Of a stretch of DNA of 64,000 nucleotides, positions 9,930 through 20,323 are shown piece by piece. The stretch is from Berghia stephanieae. Taxonomy: Eukaryota; Mollusca; Gastropoda; Nudibranchia; Aeolidiidae. Under the pieces are notes generated by a model. The model was given only the letters and a program-made list of their open reading frames with translations. It had not been told where the DNA came from and did no database searches. The position numbers and the translations under genes are program-made. The stretch is taken from NCBI GenBank assembly GCA_034508935.3, contig CM067445.1:91249245-91313244 (forward strand), read 5' to 3'. Every line of letters begins with the position of its first letter. The stretch's first letter is position 1.

Positions 9930-12365
9930 ATCGGGAGTTGGACATAAATAATAACGTTATAAATACACACGGCGTTACAGAGAAATTAGATCTCCTCTAC
10001 ACATCACTCAATAAGTGTCTGGAAAATCATGCGCCCCTCAAGTCCAGAACGATCGTCCTAAGACCAAATTCCAAATGGTTTACTGCTGAAATACGAAAGG
10101 CCAAACATGACAGACGTCATCAGGAAGGTATTTGGCGTAAGTCTGGACTTGAAATTCACAAGCAAATTTATAAAAAAGCCAAAAATTATACCAATCAATT
10201 AATAGTCAGTACCAAGCGGCAATATGTGAAGGACACTCTGATAAAAAGCAAACTTGACTCGAAAAAGCTTTATAATACTGTCAAAGAAATGATCACACCA
10301 TCGAATACAAATAATTTACCAACAAATACATCTCCAAAAGAACTCTGTGACAAATTCAACACCTTTTTCATTGAGAAAATTTCCAACATCCGACAGGAAC
10401 TAGACAACGACAGCCCCACAAATCTACATCCCAGCACGACATCACGAGTTGAAACAACAAGTATGACTTCACCAATGAAAACAACAACAGTGACAAGGCA
10501 CGTGACATCGCCTGGAAGATCAACATCAACGGAAGAGACACTACAGGAGGACACAACACTTACCTGCACGACACGACCAACTAAATCTATGAACACCTGT
10601 TATAAAATGTTAACGTCGTTTGAACCCGTAACAATAGAGGAAGTTAAAAATATTTTGTCAGATATGCCTAATAAATCATGCCCGCTAGATAAAACACCAA
10701 CTTGGCTCATAAAATCATGTTCAAAGTATCTTGCTCAAGCAATTGCATCTATTGTAAATGAAAGTCTAACGTTGCCCGATTTTCCAATATGCTGAAACAT
10801 GCCTTGGTTAGACCCCTGAAGAAAAAAGCAAATCTTGACTGCAATGAGTTAAATAATTTTAGACCTGTGTCAAATTTAAATTTCATTTCAAAATTAATCG
10901 AAAAAGTCGTTGCTGCTCGTATTATTAACCATCTAGAGACGAATGCCTTAAATGTTAAATTTCAATCTGCCTACAAAGCCTCCCATAGCACGGAAACGGC
11001 ATTACTTTTAATGATATTGTAAATGATATAGATAATAAAAGTGCTGCGATGCTTGTTTTACTAGATTTAAGTGCGGCATTCGACACTATCGATCAAAATT
11101 TACTTTTAACTAGACTACGTGATCAATTTTATATCAGTGGCACAGCTTTGGGCTGGTTAAAGGAATATTTGTTTGAAAGAACTCAGTCAGTAATTATAGA
11201 AAACCATGTATCAACTCCATCCATATTAACGTGTGGAGTGCCTCAGGGATCTATTCTTGGCCCCCTCCTTTTTACAATGTATACTGCTCCCCTCTCTCAT
11301 GTTATCCACTTTTCCCATTGATTTTCATTTTTATGCTGATGACACTCAGCTGTATACAAAACTCAATAATGATCCAGAGCTGTCATCAGTATCTGTTATG
11401 GAAAATTGCATTGCCAACATAAAGGATTGGATGAAACTAAACAAACTTAAATTTAATGATGACAAGACGGAAATGATAATTTTTGGAAATAGGTATCAAC
11501 TCTCAAAAATATCTACAAATGAGATACTAGTGGTGATAATGCTATTAAACCTAGTTCTTGTGTGAGAAATCTTGGAGTGTATTTAGATCAAGGGTTATCC
11601 ATGGAAGATCATGTTAAAAAAATATGCCATGTTGTAACTATCACATTAGAAACATTGGAAGAATCAGACATTATATTGATGAAGTATTACAAAGATGCTT
11701 GTTAATTCGTTTATTACTAGCAGATTAGATTATTGCAATTCCCTTCTCATTGGCTGTCAAAGTAGATTAATTCATCAACTACAAAAAATTCAAATAAGCG
11801 GCTAGATATAAAATTAACGAAAAAAAGAGATCATTAAACCAGTTCTCAGAATTGCACTGGCATCCTGTGAAGTATGGATAGAATTAAAATATTGTGCTAT
11901 GTTTTTAGATGTCTGGATGGATTGGCTCCTGAATATTTGCAGGAACTGATAAAAAAATATGAACCCACTCGAAATCTAAGATCATCTCAGTCCCAACTTC
12001 TAAAAGTTACCACCTCAAAATCCACTTACGGTGAAAAAGCCTTTTCATTCATAGCTCCACGTCTATGGAACGCACTTAGTCCTCGGACAAAGTCCTGTGA
12101 AAACTTATCATCTTTCAAGAAATGTCTGAAGACTGAGTTGTTCCGCGAGGCTTATTTTTCATGAAATGGATGTTGCTTTGATTCTGTTTTTTGTATGCAT
12201 GCTTATTATGTATCATGTAGTGTCGTGATTTTTAATTTTGTCGTTTTTAAACATTTTTATTTTTATTTTTTATTATGTAAAGCGCCGCAGAGCACGATTA
12301 ACGTGGATGTTTAGGCGCTATATAAATTCATTATTTACTATTTACTATTACTATTTACTATTAAT
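9930..12365 (+). mobile_element. CR1/L2-like non-LTR retrotransposon, 5'-truncated and broken
   Basis: The frame at 9938-10795 covers the endonuclease-RT linker and early RT (NHAPLKSRTIVL, then CPLDKTPTWLIKSC). Further frames at 10789-11022, 11049-11321 and 11233-11565 carry LNNFRPVSNLNFISKLIEKV, LLDLSAAFDTIDQNLLLTRL, GVPQGSILGPLLF and the catalytic FYADDTQLY. The frame at 11874-12164 is the C-terminal domain. At least four frame changes break it. No endonuclease domain is present. The 3' end has TGTAAAGCGCCGCAGAGCAC and GGCGCTATATAAATTCA, followed by (ATTTACT)n. The tail and motif order fit the CR1/L2 group, but the exact clade is unsure. Confidence 0.88.
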
Positions 12366-13000
12366 TATTTACTTTCCAAGGCTTAGTACTAACGAGTCTT
12401 AATCTCCACCAATAAGATGTAAGATATCACAGCAAAGGGCGTGTCTTTATCTATCTCAGAGAAAGCATGACTGTTTCCACAATGTCATGGTTCAACCAAT
12501 AATGAACTTTAAAAACTGTAAACAAGTCTAGGTTTTTCCCTGACAACCTTACAAATGAATGATTCTGATTGGTCAACGCTCATCACATGCGCTGTGGCTG
12601 TAGGCCATAATGCTCGGGCGATGTTTCATGACGTCAGCATGCGTGTGACATATGTGTGTGTTTGTGCATTTTGATACACACCACGTGCTATGTATTCTTT
12701 GTCTAGCTGCATTGTGATCGAGGTGAGGGTCCTCCTTTGCCACTCTTTTTTAATTCATGAAATTATAGGACTAAGACATGCTAAGACTTAATAGGACAAC
12801 AGTTGCCTAATCTTACACTTACAGTTACAGATATTGTTGTAGGATAAACATTTAATTTTAAGTACAACAGCAGTATAATGTAATAATAAATCGAATGTAG
12901 ATGCTTGAAAGATAATAGAAGACAGATCGAAAATAACGGTGTAACTAAAAAATGAAATGGAAGATAAATAGACAGAAAGATAAACTTAGATAGATGGATA
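12366..13000. other. Right inner part of the TIR element
   Basis: Non-coding sequence with a CCAAT-type box (TGATTGGTCAA near 12570) and a CRE-like TGACGTCA near 12632. This may be an old internal promoter of the element. No transposase frame follows. Confidence 0.4.
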
Positions 13001-13017
13001 AATAGATAGGTTAGATA

Positions 13018-13252
13018 GATAGAATAGATAGATGATAGGATAGAAGAAGAAAGTAGATAGATAGAAGAAGAGGGAGAGAGGGAGAGAGTGAGAGAGAGAT
13101 AGATGAGAAGAGAGAGAGAGAGAGATGAGAGAGAGAGTAGAGAGGAGAGAGAAGAGGATAGAAGAAGAGAAGAGAGAAGGAGGAGAGAGAGAGAGGAGAG
13201 AAGAGAGAGAGAGAGAGGAAGAGAGAGAGAGAGAGAGAAGAGAAGAGAGAAA

Positions 13253-13283
<31 letters not shown>

Positions 13284-13372
13284 GGAGGAGGAGAGAGAGA
13301 GTGTTCGTTTTGTCGTGCTTTCTTTGTATACTGAAAGAAAAAAAAAAAAAGGGGGGGGGGGGGGGGGGGGGT
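13018..13372. repeat. Polypurine GA tract with poly-A and poly-G end
   Basis: About 290 bp of almost pure purine (GATA-like, then GA-rich) ends in A(12-13) and a long G run at about 13338-13372. It yields long but meaningless frames of Arg/Glu and Ser/Leu on the two strands. Confidence 0.9.
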
Positions 13373-13797
13373 CTTTTTAGACAATCAACAATGTGGGTGA
13401 ACGCTAAGGAAAACTTGAGAGATTCAATAACATGTTTTAATGTAAGTCACTACACAATAAGCCCCACCCCTCCTCCTCAAGCTGTCATCTGACTCAAAAT
13501 GGAAACAATGCAATGATTGATTTGACCAGCCCATTCCTTTAATTGCAATCTCATTGTTTCCAGTTGATTGACTATGACTTACTTTGTAACAAAATGCTTT
13601 CTTTAAACTATCCCTACAATTCTTTGCTCCGCTTCCATCCCTTTCTTCATGTCTACCTCACTCTCTCCGTCTCCCTTTTGTTTCCTTCACACACACACAT
13701 ACACTTATACAGGTTTCAATCTTTATTCTATTTCCCTCGCGTCCTCTTAATGCACAAGCAGTCTCTCTCCCCTCCCCCTCTCGCTCCTCTTTTTCTC

Positions 13798-13921
13798 TAT
13801 ATCGCTCTCTCTCTCTCTCTCTCTCTTTCTTTCTTTATCTCTCTCTCTTTCTCTCTCTTTCTCTCACATGTGTGTGTGTGTGTGTGTGTGTGTGCATGCG
13901 TGTGTGTGTGTGTGTGTGTAT
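13798..13921. repeat. (CT)n followed by (GT)n
   Basis: Imperfect TC dinucleotides at 13805-13863 are followed by two GT blocks at 13869-13893 and 13898-13919. The apparent frame through here is low-complexity. Confidence 0.9.
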
Positions 13922-14573
13922 TTTACTCTCTCATTCTACCTCTTCCTCTCTAATCCTCTTCTTGATAATTCTTTCCCTGCCCACCCGGATTCACGTAGTT
14001 TCAAAACTGTACTTTCAAATTATAAACCCTTCTTTAACTTTTGGTATTTTGAAATCTTATTTTCTCTATTGAATAAGACAAAAAATTTCACATAAATAAT
14101 TCTTATTTCATTGATTCTTTATTTAAATATCCAAAATTCTTGAAAAAGTGAGCAATTGTCGGCATTTTTTTCCAGTGTTTTATTTGTTTTAAGAACATCT
14201 TACATAATAATGAATAACTACAAAAGTAATAATTGGATTGTTTCAAAAATGTGTATGTCCATTATTGAATGTATAATCTACGCTCATGCCAAATTTCACT
14301 ATTCTCGTCAAATTTTCGATGCCCGTATCTAAGGAGTTATCTTTGCCCATTGATTTGACTGTGCGTGAAAACGGTGCCTCACTTCAAAGTCGATTTTCTC
14401 AAAACTTGGTTTTCACACTCTCCCTACTTCAAACGGTCATATCTCGGCAATGAATAATGAGAATTGTACAAATTTGGTATCAAATTTTAAAGCATAAAAT
14501 AAGCTATGATTGGGTACCAAAAACCCAAAATTGAAAAATCCGACTTAATACCGTTTCGAGGCGGAGGGTCACA

Positions 14574-15678
14574 TATGACCACAAAAACATTATAGTATAT
14601 AAAGACTCAAGGTAAAATAAAGTAAAGGCACAATTTGTAGCTTAAATAAATATTGAGAAAGCGTTACATTTGAAAAGTCTTTCAGCCATTGCCAGTCTCT
14701 AGCCTAACAAAAAAAAAAACCCCCCAAAAATTTACTCAAAAGCCATCAATCTGGCGACTAACGCATCACTGTGCTATAGGCGGTCAGTAAGGCTAGGAAT
14801 TGTTCATGACTTGGTGCTGTCACTGCTTTGTCTGGCAGTTTTTTCCCACTCCTTTGCTCTTTTTGTGGAAAAAAAAAGCTCTGTTGTCTATATGGTGGTA
14901 CAAGTGCTATGCCTTCGTGTTGACGGTTATGGATTGTTGTCTGTTAGAATTTCAATTTGCCCATGGTGGTATTTGCAGAGAGCAGACAGCCTGGATTGAT
15001 TTCAGCAACTGGCCAACGCAGGCAAACCAAGCGATTTAATGGAGTCTGAATCAGTGCCATATCCATTGGTTATCCAGGACATAACGCATTTTTGTATCTA
15101 TTCAATTGGGGTGTTTAGGTAATTTAAAAATAACAAAAAAGCAGAATTTTGAAAGCAACAAGATATCTTTTTTACAAATTTGGATTATCAAAAATTTTTA
15201 TTTTGAATTGAGAAACAAGTTTAATTCAAAGTCGTTTCCTCAATTCTTTACAAATCCTTCTGAATATGTGGAATTGACACACAGAAAAGTCAATGATAGT
15301 TATAAATTTTTATGTATTCAAGTCAAATTGAAATGTCACATACGTGAGCAAGAATTAAATCAAACAAAATCGAACTCGTCTGTCTCCAGTTGCTATGACA
15401 TTGAAAAGGGCATTAAACAAAATCAAATAACTAACCTTTACATCTTTAAAGCTAACCTTGAAAACTAAGCAAAATCAAAGGATGTCCAGACTAATACTGT
15501 TTTCAAGCAGAATGTCTATTTTGCTGCTTAAATATTATATCTAAATGTGTCGCAATGAATATCACCTGATATTATAAAATTTGGAAAAAATAGGAAGGTT
15601 GAATATAAGAAAAGGAGTGATTTATATAAGACAGACGCTTTCAAACTTTAAAGAATCCAAAAAGCTATATTTTCATAC
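14574..15678. other. Intron, nothing recognised
   Basis: AT-rich sequence between the TIR element and exon 40. Open frames at 14800-15039 and 15106-15468 show no family motif and no codon bias that I can see. Confidence 0.5.
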
Positions 15679-15864
15679 TTTCACAAACTTGGACATTTCT
15701 TTGGTGAGGTCAGGATGGAACTTGAGAAAGGAGGCACAGGCCATGGCATCGTGGACAATCCCTTCATGCCACATGAATGCAGCAAAGACTGTCCTGAGAC
15801 ACTCGGCTGCTGCAGGTGATAAGGCTTCCTTCACTGACGGTACTCCTTGTTGTCGATCCAAAAT
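15679..15864 (-). CDS. MYCBP2: MYCBP2 window exon 40, WHEGIVHDAMA segment
   Basis: This 186-nt exon (phase 0-0) contains ALSPAAAECLRTVFAAFMWH and EGIVHDAMACASFLKFHPDL. It is near-identical to human AECARAVFASFLWHEGIVHD. It precedes the 6.3-kb intron that holds the TIR element. Confidence 0.97.
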
Positions 15865-15926
15865 CTGTAGGAGTGAAAAAGGGTATAAATGAAATTTTTT
15901 TTAATTTTTAAAAAGCAAACCAGACA

Positions 15927-16323
15927 TGTTTTTGTTTGTTTTTAAGGATTTCACAGCGCTTGCAATACATTAATGTTATATCAGCGCCAGTAAAAAGGAA
16001 TAAAAGGGGATAGTAAAAAGTTCTTGAATTACAATTAAACCACCCAAGAAAAGGTAAGACAGGGGAATTGGTTCAAATAGGAAACAGATGTAGATTCCAA
16101 GAGCACTAGTTTGAGATCACCTAAAAGTCTCATCCAGACACAAGCACAGGTCCCCACTAAGAGGAATACACTCAAATGTTTACAAATCATATATATTATG
16201 TAAACAAAACATAATTATATGCATAACAGAAAGATGCTTTACAAGGAAACAAATATCTCCCAAACCTAACTATACATTTGACTGTTTCCCTCTCAGCCTG
16301 AGTGTCCGGCCAGAGCCAGGACA
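15927..16323 (-). mobile_element. SINE-like family B, copy 1 (5'-truncated)
   Basis: Flanked by AAACCAGACA on both sides (15917-15926 and 16324-16333), a 10-bp target duplication. The 3' end is at the low coordinate, reading GATATAACATTAATGTATTG then AAGCGCTGTGAAATCC and a CAAACAAA-type tail. The 5' end lacks the usual CTGGGTGGGGTTCC start. Truncation with target duplication is the mark of LINE machinery. Confidence 0.85.
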
Positions 16324-16514
16324 AAACCAGACAAAAATCAAACAATTAGATAGTCATTATTGACACTTAAAGAAACAAAATATTGGCCCAGATACTCAAG
16401 ATTTTTTAATTGATAATAAACCAAAGCATAAAAATATTTTATAGTATTTATAGTGAATTGCCACTGAAATTACTTTAAATGATTGCAAGCACCAATAACC
16501 TTTTTTACTCATAC

Positions 16515-16662
16515 CGTACATCATTTTCTTTCATTTAAGTCTGAAAATGAAATAATCTATCATGTTGGGTGAAAACGTTTGAATGTAACACAGTTTGTGT
16601 GCGACAAAGCCTGATATTGGATTAGTGCAGACATCATGGTAAATAAAATTAAATATGTTAAA
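16515..16662. repeat. Dispersed 148-bp duplicate, copy 1
   Basis: Runs from ATCATTTTCTTTCATTTAAG to AAATTAAATATGTTAA. About 95% identical to 18686-18833, with a few substitutions and a two-base indel. It lies in the intron before exon 39. No terminal repeats are seen. Confidence 0.85.
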
Positions 16663-16710
16663 ATAAATCTTCATAGGGCATATGCCTTAACAGTGGTGAA
16701 ACATTTGTAC

Positions 16711-16837
16711 CTGAGAAGCTGAGGAGGATCTTCCGCGTTGTAAAGGCATGAAATCAACGGTGGATGGGGATGAGGCACGCTCTCTCTTCACCCTATTGAT
16801 TTGACTCTTGCTCTTACGTGACAATTTAGGTGAAATT
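16711..16837 (-). CDS. MYCBP2: MYCBP2 window exon 39
   Basis: This 127-nt exon reads ISPKLSRKSKSQINRVKRER, matching the human 'SPKISRK...RPKKEK' basic stretch. A Ser-rich tail follows. It ends phase 0. Confidence 0.9.
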
Positions 16838-16975
16838 CTGAGGAACAAAATTTTCACAAGGATATAGATAACTGGATTGGGGGCCAGTTTTAATCAAATG
16901 TAGTCTAGTGATGTAGTAGAAATAATATTGATGTTACTACTGCTACTACTACTACCACCACTACTAATAACAATA

Positions 16976-16977
16976 AC

Positions 16978-17023
<46 letters not shown>

Positions 17024-17028
17024 TAATA

Positions 17029-17060
<32 letters not shown>

Positions 17061-17062
17061 CT
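16976..17062. repeat. (AAT)n microsatellite
   Basis: Nearly pure (AAT)n, about 85 bp, within the exon 38-39 intron. The related frame of poly-Tyr is an artefact of the repeat. Confidence 0.95.
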
Positions 17063-17650
17063 CATAAGCAAACGAGTTGTGAAGGTGTTAATGGGCAATC
17101 TATTTAGAAACTGAATACGGGCTACCATTGTAAAAAGTAACTTGGCTCCCCTCATTGCGTTCATAAAATTTTGTCTTACAAGAATTGGAGGACAAAATAT
17201 AAAAAAAGAGAAAAGATGATTGGAAACTATAAATAAAAATGCAGACCTGCCACAAGCAGTTAACAAAATATTTGTATAGTTTTGGGAACTCGAATTTGAA
17301 AAAAAATAAAAAAAGTGTTTAAACCAAAAATGTGTGATTTTCGATCATATCTATATTATAAAATGCCACTATGAAATAATTTTGAATATATATTAATTTC
17401 TTAGTAAAATAATGATAACTTAATTTCACCAATAACCTAAAATTTAACTTTAAAAATCCGAATCTGGAAAAAAAAAACCTTAGTTGACCAAATTTGTCCC
17501 CCCAAAAACCTTGCATTAGTGGCAAGTCTGAATTTGTCTATAAAATGAACTGAGATAATTCATTATCATTAATAATCTTTGGAAATTCATTCCTACTCTT
17601 CTCTTGTGGCCATAGTTCCTTTTCACTAATCTCTCTCTTTTTACCTATAA

Positions 17651-17884
17651 TTAACTCAATCCTAGAGATTTTTGCTACTTTTCAAATTTGGAAAAAATGT
17701 TTTATAAATGAGCATGGACATAGTTTTATTCAACTATCATTAACACGCAAAAAACTAAAAACAATAGCTTTAATACTAGGCCTATAATTTGTCTCAGAAA
17801 AATGTAATAAATAGGCATAGGGTTAAAGCAACCCGGGTAAACTACGGATCTAGTCGGTGTTAGGGTTGAGTGAGTGAGTGTTAA
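17651..17884. mobile_element. MITE, TTAACTCACTCAA family, copy 3 (inverted)
   Basis: Starts TTAACTCAATCCTAGAGATT and ends GGGTTGAGTGAGTGAGTGTTAA, in reverse orientation to copies 1 and 2. More diverged and with a duplicated GAGT near its end. It ends 17 bases before the 3' boundary of exon 38. Confidence 0.8.
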
Positions 17885-17901
17885 AGCAAGATTGCAATTA
17901 C

Positions 17902-18063
17902 CTGACAGGTTCCTCCTGTGTGTTATCAACACTCAACACAGATGTCAAATTGTTACTCTGGCGATTAAAATCTGCTGTTTTGTTATCTCCCTTGGTTGAA
18001 TCCGTCGCTGGAGGCCCTTCTACTGAACCCTCAATTGATCTGGCCAACCGAAGAAGTTCCAGG
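17902..18063 (-). CDS. MYCBP2: MYCBP2 window exon 38
   Basis: This 162-nt exon reads LELLRLARSIEGSVEGPPAT and ends NTQEEPVR. Its 5' side lies close to a large (AAT/AAG) array. It ends phase 2. Confidence 0.85.
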
Positions 18064-18123
18064 CTGCACGGGTACAAGAAATTGGATAAGCATAATAAAT
18101 TTTTTTTAAAGTCTATATTCCCT

Positions 18124-18400
18124 CTATATCAAAAATTCCTCTACAATTATTATCATTAACAATAATGATGATGATGATAGTAATAATAATAGAATAATAA
18201 TAATAATAATAATAATAAAAAATAATAATAATAATAATAATATTAAAAGAAGAAGAAGAAGAAGAAGAAGAAGAAGAAGAAGAAGAAGAAGAAGAAGAAG
18301 AAGAAGAAGAAGAAGAAGAAGAAGAAGAAGAAGAAAGAAGAAGAAGAAGAAGAAGAAGAAGAAGAATGATAATATAATCATAATAATAAAGATGGTGATG
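18124..18400. repeat. (AAT)n / (AAG)n array
   Basis: AAT-rich sequence leads into about 115 bp of (AAG)n at 18246-18366. It makes long poly-Ser and poly-Leu frames on the minus strand. It lies 60 bases 5' of exon 38 on the coding strand. Confidence 0.95.
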
Positions 18401-18515
18401 CCTAACAGGCGTCATGTCTTGTCCTATATGTTTAGAGTTGCTGTTGGATAGGGACCCCTTGTAAAGCATTTTGAGCATGATTGGTGGATATTGCACTTTT
18501 TAAATGCTCACATTT
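18398..18515 (+). mobile_element. SINE A, 3' fragment (copy 5)
   Basis: Reads GCCTAACAGGCGTCATGTCT, then CCCCTTGTAAAGCATTTTGA and GTGGATATTGCACTTT. This is the tail half of family A on the plus strand, joined to the AAG array. The head is missing. Confidence 0.85.
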
Positions 18516-18685
18516 ATATTTTAAAAAGGAAGAGAGAACGTTGCAAAGACAGCGATACCCATAAGTGTAAAAGAGGTTGTCAAACTGTAATCTGGAAAGA
18601 ACGCTAGTTAATGGAGTCGAGCACCCTGAAGATGTCCTCAATGAAAGCAAAGGTGGCGTTAGACTCATTCAAATAATCATTTGAA

Positions 18686-18833
18686 TAATCATTTTCTTTC
18701 ATTTAAGTCTGAAAATGAAATAATCTATCATGTTGGGTGAAAACGTTTGAATGTAAATCACAGTTTGTGTGCGACAAAGTCTGATATTTGATTAGTGCTG
18801 ACATTATGGTAAATAAAATTAAATATGTTAATT
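18686..18833. repeat. Dispersed 148-bp duplicate, copy 2
   Basis: Partner of 16515-16662. It ends at the insertion point of family C copy 1, which duplicated TAAATATGTTAA at both of its ends. A 40-bp motif (GATGTCC..GAAAGCAAAGGTGGCG) also occurs twice nearby, at 18631 and 19184. Confidence 0.85.
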
Positions 18834-19166
18834 TTTGTTTGTTTGTTGCTTTAGGTCTCTTCCAACACAATTGAGGTTATATGAGAGACCGCTGAAACAA
18901 AAAAACAAGCAATCTAACAAAAATAGTACAAATGTAAATCAAAATCATAACCTAAAGATATCATAAGCTAAATTATAAATAACCAAGAACAAACAGGCAG
19001 AAGATTTACAGAAAAAAATTATCCCCTGTCAAAAATACAGTCACAAACCAAAGAAGCAGGATAGGCTAGTAAAGAGAAGAAGAAACGACATCACTATCGG
19101 ATCGTACACCCATGCGAACATCATAGGTATATGATTCAAGGATGATGCTCCCATCCAACCACCCGC
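18832..19166 (-). mobile_element. SINE-like family C, copy 1
   Basis: About 335 bp with target duplication TAAATATGTTAA (18820-18831 and 19171-19182). The minus strand begins GCGGGTGGTTGGATGG and ends ATAACCTCAATTGTGTTGGA, then AGAGACCTAAAGCAACAAAC. GGTTGGATGG could be a worn box A. No coding capacity. Confidence 0.88.
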
Positions 19167-19182
19167 TAAATAAATATGTTAA

Positions 19183-19824
19183 GATGTCCTTGATGAAAGC
19201 AAAGGTGGCGATAGACTCATTCAAATAGAAATCAGTATTTCATACTCTAGATGAAGTGACAAGGACTTTATGACGACGATAACCCAATGCTTCAGCATTG
19301 AAGAGAAACTTTTATACAAATTTTTGGATCCAGTTACAGAGCTGCATAGATCTCTTTGACTCAATAAATTTTATTGAAAAGGAAAGTTTAGCTCCTAAGA
19401 ACCTATATTCAGGACCTTGGTGCATTTTTGGACCTTGCTGAGAGCAAAGTATTTATTTGTGAAGCTATTTAAAGTGAATTTTTCTTTCTTTTCTCTTGGA
19501 AACTACGAATTTTGAAATTTCAAGTAGGCAGCCCTGTATATGTCATCACATTATCATTGGGAACAAGTGAATTATTACTTTTAAACCAAATATAATTTGT
19601 AATTCTTGGATTCTCATAGCAGACAAAGGGTATATAGTATATCATTTCATATGAGGCATCTGTGGTGCCAAATTCTAAATCAATCTTTCTTTCTTAAAAA
19701 TTGTCTCACAAGTCTTTTTTTTGTTGTTTTTTTTGTAAGTGTAACACTGAAAATAATATCTTAAAGCTGAATAATTTATGTTATATAAATGGAAACAAAT
19801 ACTGAAGTCAAAATAATTACATAC
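19183..19824. other. Intron, nothing recognised
   Basis: AT-rich intron beyond the repeated 40-bp motif. No gene seen. Confidence 0.55.
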
Positions 19825-20323
19825 CACTTTTGCTCTTTGGACAACTCTTTGTCATTGAGAATTTCATTAATCCTCTTCTCTGTCTTTCCATCCTGATCAA
19901 GCCTTTGAAGAGCAGGTGGAATGATGGGGGTAGCAGCATGACTTTTCTCTCCATCGTTATCGTCCTTCAGCTGGTTTTTGTCACCACCGTCCCCATTCAA
20001 TTCTCTCTGTCTATCCTTAAATAATTTGGCCACTTCCTGCCTTACAATAGCTGAAAGGGCCTGCCTGTCCTCTGCTGCAGCTAACAAAGTTTTACTGGCA
20101 GAGGAAGTTTTGTTGTCAGAGCTTGTGGAAACGGTGGAGGAGGTGGTGGATGTGGTGGATGTGGTGGTGGATAGTCCGCTTGAAGAATCAAAGGAATCTT
20201 CTTTCCTGAGGACACCTCGTTGGGCCCTGGGAGGCAAGGGGCTACTCGGTGGGGTTTTAAAAGTTTCCTCTTTCCCTGAAGAGGATTCTCTTGCTTCTCT
20301 GCCTAAATTGGAAGGTGACGATT
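19825..20323 (-). CDS. MYCBP2: MYCBP2 window exon 37, long disordered segment
   Basis: This 499-nt exon begins SSPSNLGREARESSSGKEE. It has a Ser/Thr run at the middle, then a probable helical part with AIVRQEVAKLFKDRQRELNG and RINEILNDKELSKEQKW. It ends phase 2. The Ser/Thr run is encoded by GTG/GGT-like repeats on the plus strand. Confidence 0.88.

Larger units (their letters stand above)
9619..14573. mobile_element. 4.95-kb DNA element with terminal inverted repeats
   Basis: The left end TGTGACCCTCCGGCTCGAAG continues CGGTATTAAGTCGG. It is mirrored at the right end, which ends CGGAGGGTCACA (complement TGTGACCCTCCGCCTCGAAA, then CGGTATTAAGTCGG). Two mismatches fall in about 34 bp. TA flanks both outer ends, and ATAT is also possible. 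No transposase is seen, so it looks non-autonomous or a composite. Inside are a broken CR1/L2-like LINE, a 300-bp GA tract, poly-A/poly-G and CT/GT repeats. It sits in the 6.3-kb ligase intron between 9414 and 15679. Confidence 0.85.

Noticed and set aside
13103-13492. Arg/Glu-rich and Ser/Leu-rich proteins on both strands
   Set aside because: Translation of the GA/TC tract in several frames. Low complexity only.
14800-15468. Plus-strand frames of 79-120 residues in the big intron
   Set aside because: No recognisable motif, AT-driven composition, and no splice or start context.
16964-17266. Poly-Tyr protein on the minus strand
   Set aside because: Translation of (AAT)n. No family motif outside the repeat.
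18113-18496. Poly-Ser/poly-Leu proteins on the minus strand
   Set aside because: Translation of (AAG)n and (AAT)n.
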